NCBI GenBank assembly: GCA_030950865.1
Contig: JAUZQR010000372.1
Location: 1-6,211, forward strand
Direction: 5' to 3'
Source: Mariprofundaceae bacterium
GTDB taxonomy: Bacteria; Pseudomonadota; Zetaproteobacteria; Mariprofundales; Mariprofundaceae
Length of the DNA stretch: 6,211 nt
The translations under genes were made by a program, and so were the position numbers. Positions 1 through 5,945 of the stretch are shown one piece after another. The notes under the pieces were generated by a model. The model made no database searches. It was not told the origin of the DNA and was given only the letters and a program-made list of their open reading frames with translations. Position 1 is the first letter of the stretch. The number at the start of each line of letters is the position of its first letter.

Positions 1-1449
1 AAGAAAAAACGTGAAGTAAAAAGTATCCGGCAGCTGGCGCAGCGTAATATTGTAATTTCGGTGCTTTTGTTTGCGGTATTGATTGGTACGGTGTTTGTGG
101 CATTTAACCGTGCGGGTGATGGTGTGCGTGATCTTTCTAACCTTTATGGGCAGCAAACAACACTGGAACGTTTTAAAGGTTCTTTGCCCAACGTTCTTTT
201 ACCATTGAATGACTTTACATTGACGGGAAATAAGCTGGATATTGAGAAAATCAAGAGTGCATCGGATGATTTTTTACGTCTTTATGGGCAGGTGAACCAA
301 CTTCCTTCTTTGGATGCAGGAGATGTGAAGAGCTTGACGGAAGTACATGATTTAATGAAGGAAGTTATTAAAATTGCCGAAGATATCACCAGTGGTAAAA
401 TATCTTCTGACATGGCAAGTAATGTGACCGTGGTGGCACAAAGCTTGGTATTTGTGGCACAGGGAAAGCTGAATGATGTGGCATCACGTTTGGCAACGCA
501 GTTGAATTCTGAGCGCCAAGGTAAAGAAGATCAGCTTGCGACATATTCACTCATTAACGTGGTAATTATCGTATTTATTGTGATTGTAATAGCATTCTTT
601 AACCGAAGTTTTGTAACTAATATCTCAGGAACAATTTCTGGAATGGCAAAAGGTGTAACAGGTGTGTCGGATGAAATTTTGGCATCGGTGGACAATCAGG
701 CAACAGCTTCGAATACACAGGCTATGTCTGTGGCTGGGGTGACGGAAGAATTGGAAGATATGTCCGAGGCCGCTAAGAAAATTGCGGTAACAGCGGTAAG
801 TGTGGAGCGAATTGCAATGGCGACAGCGGCATCTGCGCAAGATGGGTCTGAAGCGGTGAATGAAGCGATTGGCTACATGGATAGGATTCGCCAAGAAGTG
901 ACGACGATTGCTGAAAAAGTGACAGATGCTGGTCGTAAAGCGGAACAAATTCTTGATTCAATTAGTTCAATTCAGGAAATTGCTGATGAAACCCATTTAT
1001 TGGCACTGAATGCATCGATTGAGTCTGCGGCGGCAGGTGAGTTTGGTAAGCGATTTGCGGTTGTGGCGGGCGAAGTACGTCGGCTATCTGAGCGTGCAAG
1101 GCAGTTTACAGAAGAAATCCAAACGGTGGTGGATGATGTGCATGTTTCGACTCAGGAATCAATTGAAGTAACCCAGTCTGGTCTTGAGGAAGTAGAGAAA
1201 GGCGTGAAAATTGCCGAGCGTGCTAGTGAAGCCTTGGTTAAAATGCAGAATATGTCTGAGAAAACGAGTCAAGCTGTGCGCACCATTGCACAAGCGACAG
1301 GGCGACAAGATGAAAGTTCGCAAGAGTTTGTGCTGACCATGCGTCAAATCTCTGATTTATTGCAAGATTCAGCATCGCAGATGCAGAAATCTCGTGATGC
1401 CTCTTATCGTTTGAATGATGTGGCAGCCGATTTGCAGAAGCTGATTTAG
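1..1449 (+). CDS. Methyl-accepting chemotaxis protein, 5'-partial
   Basis: Inner-membrane chemoreceptor that should pass a periplasmic signal to the CheA-type kinase encoded next. The frame is open from base 1, and a Lys/Arg-rich stretch (KKKREVK) precedes the first membrane segment. The true start therefore probably lies upstream, and the GTG at 61 falls inside TM1 and is a poor start. In window residues (482 visible): TM1 about 17-35, a mainly helical sensor region of about 145 residues, TM2 about 184-200, then about 280 cytoplasmic residues of coiled-coil character. The signalling tip is clear at about 324-360 (ADETHLLALNASIESAAAGE, then FAVVAGEVRRL), matching the conserved MCP hairpin but with E-T-H where Q-T-N is usual and A-A-A-G-E where A-R-A-G-E is usual. 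I see no convincing HAMP domain after TM2. The ligand is unknown. The family call is firm; membership of a type IV pilus or alternative-function chemosensory class is inference. Confidence 0.93.
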   Translation, partial: KKKREVKSIRQLAQRNIVISVLLFAVLIGTVFVAFNRAGDGVRDLSNLYGQQTTLERFKGSLPNVLLPLNDFTLTGNKLDIEKIKSASDDFLRLYGQVNQLPSLDAGDVKSLTEVHDLMKEVIKIAEDITSGKISSDMASNVTVVAQSLVFVAQGKLNDVASRLATQLNSERQGKEDQLATYSLINVVIIVFIVIVIAFFNRSFVTNISGTISGMAKGVTGVSDEILASVDNQATASNTQAMSVAGVTEELEDMSEAAKKIAVTAVSVERIAMATAASAQDGSEAVNEAIGYMDRIRQEVTTIAEKVTDAGRKAEQILDSISSIQEIADETHLLALNASIESAAAGEFGKRFAVVAGEVRRLSERARQFTEEIQTVVDDVHVSTQESIEVTQSGLEEVEKGVKIAERASEALVKMQNMSEKTSQAVRTIAQATGRQDESSQEFVLTMRQISDLLQDSASQMQKSRDASYRLNDVAADLQKLI

Positions 1450-1469
1450 TTTAGGGCTGAGAGCTTTTT

Positions 1470-4169
1470 TTGGCTGATTTCGACCTATCTAATTTCTTAG
1501 CTTCTTTTTTCGATGAGGCTCGTGAACGTTTAAATTCGATGAATCAGGGGCTTGTGGCCTTTGAATCAGGGGGGTTAGATGCAGAGGGTTTAATTGCTTT
1601 GCGTCGGGATGCCCATACCATCAAAGGGTCGGCATTGATGCTAGGGGTTAGTGATATTGGAGGCGTTGCACATCTGTTTGAAGATGTGATGGAACAACTG
1701 ATTGAAAACCCAACATGGCGCAGACCTGAGATGACGCAGTTTCTATATGACTTGCACGATGAACTTGATGTGCGCCTGCAAGATCCAGATAATCAGAAAA
1801 ACATTGATTTAGAACCACTGCGTGTAAAATATGATGCCCTACTAGAAGCTGCGAAAGAAGGCGCTTTACTCAAGGACTCGAATGAATCCATTGATGAAAA
1901 TAAAGTTCTCCCTGATGATGAGTTGGATATTATTGAGATTGATTTAGATGCAGATACGCCTGATTTAGAATCTTGGATTCAAGATGATGGCCTTGCTGTT
2001 GATTTAACGTTTTCGCCTGAAATGGAAGCCGATGGAGCTGCCATTGTTGGGGATGATGAAGAGAGTGAAAAAAAATATACGCAAGATTTTTCTGGTTTAA
2101 TTGGTGCCGATGAAGCTGACTCATGGAAGGCAGCGCGCGCCATGCAACAGGCAGCGGATAAAAAACAAGAAAAGACCAAAGATGAGGTGTTTGAGCAGGG
2201 CTTGGGTGCTACATTAGCGAATGAAAAAATAGAAAATATTGAAGACCGTGAAGTTGAGAGGTTTGTATCAGAGCTTACTGAAGGTGTTGAAGATAAAGAA
2301 GACAATACTGTGCAAGGTGATGCACTTACACCATTGCCAGAAAATGCGTTTTCTGAGACTGACACATACTGTCCTGATATTGCTAAAATTGAGATGAAAG
2401 CAACGGCACAACGTCGTAGTTCGGGTCGTTTTTTACGGGTGGATGCAGAGCGCCTTGAAAACCTATCCAATCAAGTGATTGAGTTGAGTACCGAGCAATC
2501 ACGTGGTGGTAGTTTTGAGGAAGCTGTTTTAGAGATGAGCTCAGAGTTAAGAGGCTTACAGCGGGAATGGCGTTATTTTTCTAAATCACTTGCTGATTTT
2601 GATGAAGATAAACGTGAGCGATTGATACATTCATTGGAGCGTGGCTTTGAAAATCAAATGCGCAAACAACGGCGTTTTATTGAAGAATTAAGTGTTTCAA
2701 AACAACGTAATACATTGATACACAGAGATTTACGAGATCAAGTATTGTCATTGATGTTGCGACCTTTGGATAGTATTTTTTCAACCTTTCCTCGTGCTGT
2801 ACGTGATGTCGCTGTTCGCTTAAATAAACGTGCGCGATTGGTCATTGGTGGTAAAACCCTAGAAGTGGATCAAGGGGTGGCAGAATCGTTGGTTGAGCCT
2901 TTGGTTCACTTGTTGAATAACGCGGTTGCTCACGGCATTGAATCACCTGAAGAGCGTTTGGCTTTGGGAAAACCTGAAGAAGGTCAGGTTGCGGTTATTG
3001 CAAGGTTGAGTGGAAGTGAAGTGCGCATTGAAGTGGTGGATGATGGGCAAGGTCTTGATGTCGATAGAATTAAAGAAGTAGCAGTTGAACGCGGTGTGAC
3101 CACACAAGTTGAAGCAGATAACATGGATTCTGCTGAAATTCTTGAAATGATTTTTCGCCCTGGCTTTTCAACCAAAAAAGAAGTGGATGCGACATCAGGT
3201 CGAGGCATTGGTATGAACGTGGTACAAGATACGATACGTCGCCTAACGGGTTCGATTCGTATTCATACTGAAAAAGGTCAGGGCACGCGTTTTGTTTTAT
3301 CACTGCCCGTGAGTATTGCGGTGCAGAAGGCACTAATGTTTCGTATGGGCAATGTTCGTTTTGGCATGTTAACGCATATGGTTGAGCAGGCGATTCCATT
3401 AAATAAACAAATATTGAAGACGGGTGTGGGCGATAAGCAGTTTATTATGTATGGCAAACACCAAGTTCCTATTGTGGATATGCGGCGCATGTTGAGTGGT
3501 GAAGGTGCGAATGCAATATTGTCTAAGACACCCAATGTGCTTATTGCTGAACATATTGAAGGTTATGTAGGTATTGTGGTAGATGAGTTAATGAGTGATG
3601 TTGAGGTTGTGGTTCGAAACCTTGATCCATATATTAAACGCTATCAGCCACAAGGTTTGATGGGCAATACCATTGCTGACGATGGCTCTGTGGTCATGCT
3701 GTTAGAGCCTTACGGCATTAAAGAAATGGGGCGTACAGCACCAGATCAGACGATTGAAGTTGATGTAAGCGAAGAAGAAAAAATTCATTGCAAGATATTA
3801 CTTGTGGAAGATTCTCTTATTGCACGTGAAGTAGAAAAAAGTATTTTTGAAAGCATTGGTTTTACTGTGGATACGGCGATTGATGGTCTTGATGGGCTTG
3901 AGAAGCTAGAAACTAGCTCGTATGACATGGTTGTGACGGATTTGGAAATGCCGCGTTTGGATGGTTTTGGTTTTGTTCGACGCATTCGTAATCAGCCTGA
4001 ATATGAAGATTTGCCGCTAATGATTATTTCAACGCGTGAGAGTGCAGAAGATCGTATGCGTGCTATGGAGTCGGGTGCTGATACATATATGGTTAAACAG
4101 CATCTCAATGGCGATGATATTCTAAAAAATGTACAGGCATTATTGGGTTCTGTTAGCACGCCTGATTAA
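1470..4169 (+). CDS. CheA-type chemotaxis histidine kinase with C-terminal receiver (hybrid CheA-REC)
   Basis: Cytoplasmic signalling kinase that autophosphorylates on an HPt histidine under receptor control. Domains of the 899-residue product: HPt at about 5-115 with phospho-acceptor His49 in AHTIKGSA; a long Asp/Glu-rich linker at about 130-305 with no recognisable P2 domain; dimerisation region about 320-440; HATPase about 465-612 with N box HLLNNAVAHG (480-489), G1 DDGQG (524-528), F-box-like FRPGFST (562-568) and G2 GRGIGM (577-582); CheW-like P5 domain about 615-750; receiver about 774-893 with acidic pair Glu780/Asp781, phospho-acceptor Asp824, Ser854/Thr855 and Lys876. All catalytic residues are present. 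The start is TTG at 1470: an in-frame TGA at 1458 blocks extension, and the next Met (residue 24) would remove the first HPt helix. A weak purine-rich RBS (GAGAG, 1459-1463) precedes it. It lies 20 bp after the MCP stop, so the two are probably co-transcribed. The receiver may act as output or phosphate sink. Confidence 0.95.
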   Translation: MADFDLSNFLASFFDEARERLNSMNQGLVAFESGGLDAEGLIALRRDAHTIKGSALMLGVSDIGGVAHLFEDVMEQLIENPTWRRPEMTQFLYDLHDELDVRLQDPDNQKNIDLEPLRVKYDALLEAAKEGALLKDSNESIDENKVLPDDELDIIEIDLDADTPDLESWIQDDGLAVDLTFSPEMEADGAAIVGDDEESEKKYTQDFSGLIGADEADSWKAARAMQQAADKKQEKTKDEVFEQGLGATLANEKIENIEDREVERFVSELTEGVEDKEDNTVQGDALTPLPENAFSETDTYCPDIAKIEMKATAQRRSSGRFLRVDAERLENLSNQVIELSTEQSRGGSFEEAVLEMSSELRGLQREWRYFSKSLADFDEDKRERLIHSLERGFENQMRKQRRFIEELSVSKQRNTLIHRDLRDQVLSLMLRPLDSIFSTFPRAVRDVAVRLNKRARLVIGGKTLEVDQGVAESLVEPLVHLLNNAVAHGIESPEERLALGKPEEGQVAVIARLSGSEVRIEVVDDGQGLDVDRIKEVAVERGVTTQVEADNMDSAEILEMIFRPGFSTKKEVDATSGRGIGMNVVQDTIRRLTGSIRIHTEKGQGTRFVLSLPVSIAVQKALMFRMGNVRFGMLTHMVEQAIPLNKQILKTGVGDKQFIMYGKHQVPIVDMRRMLSGEGANAILSKTPNVLIAEHIEGYVGIVVDELMSDVEVVVRNLDPYIKRYQPQGLMGNTIADDGSVVMLLEPYGIKEMGRTAPDQTIEVDVSEEEKIHCKILLVEDSLIAREVEKSIFESIGFTVDTAIDGLDGLEKLETSSYDMVVTDLEMPRLDGFGFVRRIRNQPEYEDLPLMIISTRESAEDRMRAMESGADTYMVKQHLNGDDILKNVQALLGSVSTPD

Positions 4170-4181
4170 TCAGCGCGTTTT

Positions 4182-4799
4182 ATGATGGTGGTGAGTTTTC
4201 CTGAACCCACGCAAGCCAGTGAAGATGGATTATTGGCTGTAGGTGGCGATTTATCTGTAGCAACATTGTTAAAGGCTTATGCACAGGGCTGCTTTCCGTG
4301 GTATTCAGAGGGGCAACCCATTCTTTGGTGGTCTCCAAACCCTCGCATGGTATTTCTTCTAGACGATTTTTATTGCTCAAAACGCCTATCCCGTCGTTTG
4401 AAACAAAAGCGTTATCGTTTTTCATGGGATGAAGATTTTTCACAGGTGATTGGGCAATGTAAAGAGGTTCACAAGGCTGATGGCATATGGCTGATGCCTG
4501 ATATGCTGGTCGCCTATAAGACGTTGCATGATGAGGCTTATGCCCACTCTGTAGAGGTGTGGGAGGGTGAGTTGCTTATAGGCGGGTTGTATGGTGTATT
4601 ATTGAATAAGGTATTTTTTGCAGAGTCTATGTTTTCTATTAAACGGGATGCTTCTAAAATGGCACTGGCTATGTTGGTGCAGCGCGGGAAAGATGAAGGT
4701 TGGAAGTGTATTGACTGTCAGTTTTATAGCGAACACTTGGCTAGCTTGGGCGCAAAAGAAATATCACGACATCAGTTTCTTGAGCTTATAAACATGTAG
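4182..4799 (+). CDS. aat: Leucyl/phenylalanyl-tRNA--protein transferase
   Basis: Cytoplasmic aminoacyl-transferase that moves Leu or Phe from charged tRNA onto proteins with N-terminal Lys or Arg, creating N-degrons for ClpS/ClpAP (N-end rule). Family signatures in order: GLLAVGGDLS (16-25), FPWYSEGQPILWWSPNPR (38-55), AHSVEVW (121-127), FAESMFS (146-152), IDCQ (177-180) and H-LASLGA (185-191). Glu148, Asp178 and Gln180 fall where the E. coli enzyme has its active-site Glu156, Asp186 and Gln188 (alignment by eye). At 205 residues it is slightly shorter than the 234-residue E. coli protein, mainly at the two ends. ATG 4182 lies 12 bp after the kinase stop and has no clear Shine-Dalgarno, so translational coupling or a nearby alternative start (ATG 4185, GTG 4188) is possible. 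It converges with pgsA. The link to the chemosensory genes looks positional rather than functional. Confidence 0.95.
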   Translation: MMVVSFPEPTQASEDGLLAVGGDLSVATLLKAYAQGCFPWYSEGQPILWWSPNPRMVFLLDDFYCSKRLSRRLKQKRYRFSWDEDFSQVIGQCKEVHKADGIWLMPDMLVAYKTLHDEAYAHSVEVWEGELLIGGLYGVLLNKVFFAESMFSIKRDASKMALAMLVQRGKDEGWKCIDCQFYSEHLASLGAKEISRHQFLELINM

Positions 4800-4805
4800 C
4801 TGTAA

Positions 4806-4837
4806 AAGTCAGGTCAGCTTTCTTCTGTATGACCCTG
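4806..4837 (-). terminator. Possible weak terminator of pgsA
   Basis: Arms CAGGTCA (4810-4816) and TGACCCTG (4830-4837) can pair with one bulged C and a 13-base loop. Read on the minus strand, the hairpin spans the pgsA stop codon and is followed by a short, imperfect T stretch (ACTTTTAC). It sits in the 14-bp gap between the convergent genes aat and pgsA, where termination is expected. The loop is long and the T tract poor, so this is only a weak candidate. Confidence 0.3.
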
Positions 4838-5380
4838 ATGCCTAAGTTCAAGCCATGCATTGCGTAAATATTCATAGCCAGACCATAGCGTGAGTACGGC
4901 TGCTAACCATAAAAGTACAAGTCCTGCTTGGTGAAAATCAAAATCCATAATTTCGATATGTAAAAACAACGCTTCAATAGCAACCAGTTGCATAGCGGTC
5001 TTCCATTTTCCCATTTGTGAGACGTGTACAATTCTTGAGCCTTCAGCCAGCCATTCGCGTAAGGCTCCAATGGTGATTTCTCGACCAATAATGATGACAG
5101 CAAGAATGGCTGGCGCATAGCCACCCTCAACGAGTAGAACCAGAGACGTAGCGACAAGGAGTTTATCTGCAACAGGATCTAAGAAACGACCAAACGCGGT
5201 AACTTCATTGCGATTACGAGCAATATAACCATCAAGCCAATCTGTGAAACCTGCCAGTGCAAAAATAAATGCCGTGGTATAATAGTTCCAAGGATTAGGC
5301 GTAAAATAGAATGCGGCAATAAGCAGCGGTATGAGCGCAACGCGCGCGACGGTAAGTTGGTTTGATAAAGTCCATTGCAT
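4814..5380 (-). CDS. pgsA: CDP-diacylglycerol--glycerol-3-phosphate 3-phosphatidyltransferase (phosphatidylglycerophosphate synthase)
   Basis: Inner-membrane enzyme that joins CDP-diacylglycerol and sn-glycerol-3-phosphate to give phosphatidylglycerophosphate and CMP, the committed step to phosphatidylglycerol and cardiolipin. The CDP-alcohol phosphatidyltransferase signature D-x2-D-G-x2-A-R-x8-G-x3-D-x3-D is complete: Asp47, Asp50, Gly51, Ala54, Arg55, Gly64, Asp68, Asp72. These Asp residues bind the metal ions. Hydrophobic segments lie at about 8-27, 33-48, 84-99, 127-145 and 151-172, as expected for a polytopic enzyme. The length of 188 residues is close to the bacterial norm (about 180). 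N-terminal NQLTVARVALIPLL is typical of PgsA rather than of phosphatidylserine synthase. The start is ATG (5380-5378); only a weak AGAGA-type RBS precedes it. It converges with aat and diverges from the NPC-repeat genes, so it appears to be transcribed alone here. Confidence 0.95.
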   Translation of the reverse strand: MQWTLSNQLTVARVALIPLLIAAFYFTPNPWNYYTTAFIFALAGFTDWLDGYIARNRNEVTAFGRFLDPVADKLLVATSLVLLVEGGYAPAILAVIIIGREITIGALREWLAEGSRIVHVSQMGKWKTAMQLVAIEALFLHIEIMDFDFHQAGLVLLWLAAVLTLWSGYEYLRNAWLELRHQGHTEES

Positions 5381-5572
5381 AATGGCATTTATCTCTGAAA
5401 TAGAGGCTAAGGTAAAGTGTTTTTTTATTTTTGGGTGCTTTGTATGCGATGTATGGGTTTAAACTATTACTTTTCTCATGTCATTGAATCACCACTATTT
5501 TTATGAATGCCTGTTGTAGTGTGCAAAATAAGTTTGTAATGATGATGAATTTGTTGCGACCCATGTTTTTTG

Positions 5573-5604
5573 ATAGCAGTGGAGGGAATCCGCTGTATTT
5601 TTTT
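5573..5604 (+). terminator. Intrinsic-terminator-like hairpin in the leader of the NPC-repeat genes
   Basis: The arm ATA-(bulged G5576)-CAGTGGA (5573-5583) pairs with TCCGCTGTAT (5589-5598) through ten pairs, one of them G-U (T5580-G5592), around a GGGAA loop. A run of seven T (5598-5604) follows immediately. This is the layout of a rho-independent terminator. No plus-strand gene ends nearby: the closest, aat, stops about 770 bp upstream with pgsA antisense in between. The hairpin therefore probably lies in the 5' leader of the lipoprotein gene and may act as an attenuator. It ends exactly where the Shine-Dalgarno begins. Confidence 0.5.
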
Positions 5605-5609
5605 GGAGG
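5605..5609 (+). promoter_or_regulatory. Shine-Dalgarno GGAGG setting the lipoprotein start
   Basis: A perfect GGAGG lies 7 bases before ATG 5617. This fixes 5617 as the start rather than the in-frame ATG at 5503, which has no Shine-Dalgarno and would put 38 residues ahead of the signal peptide. Confidence 0.85.
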
Positions 5610-5616
5610 CGTTTAT

Positions 5617-5934
5617 ATGAAAAATATTTTAGGAATAGCAGTAGCTATGTTAATGTTGGGATTGGCGGGCTGCTCAACAATGATGGCTGAGGAACATGGA
5701 AACCCATGTGCTATGAAACAAATGAGCCATGATAACCCTTGTAGTATGAAGAAAATGAATCCGTGTAACCCATGTGCTATGAAACATATGAAAAATCAAA
5801 ACCCTTGCAGTATGAAGAAGATGAACCCATGCAACCCATGTGCTATGAAGCATATGAAAAAGCATAACCCTTGTAGTATGAAAAAAATGAACCCATGTAA
5901 CCCATGCTCTATGAAGCATGGTTCTAAGTGGTAA
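5617..5934 (+). CDS. NPC-repeat Cys/Met-rich lipoprotein, function unknown
   Basis: Small exported lipoprotein of 105 residues. The signal peptide has a short basic start (MKN), a hydrophobic core and lipobox Leu16-Ala17-Gly18-Cys19; Ser at +2 argues for outer-membrane sorting. From residue 29 to the end the mature chain is a 22-residue tandem repeat built of NPC-[AS]-MK blocks: NPCAMKHM, a variable triplet, NPCSMKKM, NPC. There are three full units and a partial fourth. The 87-residue mature part has about 15 Met, 14 Lys, 11 Cys, 10 Pro and 6 His but only 3 acidic residues, so it is strongly basic. CNPC gives repeated CxxC motifs, but none is followed by His, so it is not a c-type cytochrome. 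Metal binding, disulfide cross-linking or a surface role are possible guesses; I do not recognise a named family. A related gene follows after 11 bp. Confidence 0.85.
   Translation: MKNILGIAVAMLMLGLAGCSTMMAEEHGNPCAMKQMSHDNPCSMKKMNPCNPCAMKHMKNQNPCSMKKMNPCNPCAMKHMKKHNPCSMKKMNPCNPCSMKHGSKW
5701..5934 (+). repeat. 66-bp coding tandem repeat (3 units plus partial fourth)
   Basis: Units start at 5701, 5767, 5833 and 5899 (partial). Units 2 and 3 differ at 7 of 66 bases, all at third codon positions and five of them synonymous. Units 1 and 2 differ at about 11, mostly in the variable spacer codons and again at third positions. The NPC, MK and HM/KM core is therefore conserved at protein level while the DNA has drifted. 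Confidence 0.9.
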
Positions 5935-5945
5935 GGTAGGTAGTG

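Larger units (their letters stand above)
5381..5616. other. Divergent intergenic region, pgsA / NPC-repeat lipoprotein
   Basis: This 236-bp gap should hold both the pgsA promoter (minus strand) and the promoter of the NPC-repeat genes (plus strand). It is AT-rich, with T tracts at about 5420-5432, and has no ORF with family resemblance. I found no convincing -35/-10 pair in either direction. The plus-strand side ends with a terminator-like hairpin and a strong Shine-Dalgarno, listed separately. Confidence 0.6.

Noticed and set aside
61..63. GTG at 61 as start of the chemoreceptor
   Set aside because: It lies inside the first membrane segment, and the open frame with a basic N-terminal stretch continues to base 1, so the gene probably starts outside the window.
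4798..4819. AGCTG...CAGCT inverted repeat as terminator of aat
   Set aside because: Only five pairs, a 12-base loop and a broken T tract (TTTCTT); too weak to call.
5510..5580. Sigma70-type promoter for the NPC-repeat genes (for example TTGTTG, 17-base spacer, TAGCAG)
   Set aside because: Each hexamer matches only about 3 of 6 consensus bases, and the -10 would overlap the hairpin; not distinguishable from chance.
5503..5616. N-terminal extension of the lipoprotein from ATG 5503
   Set aside because: No Shine-Dalgarno, and it would place 38 residues before a standard lipoprotein signal peptide. GGAGG before 5617 decides the start.
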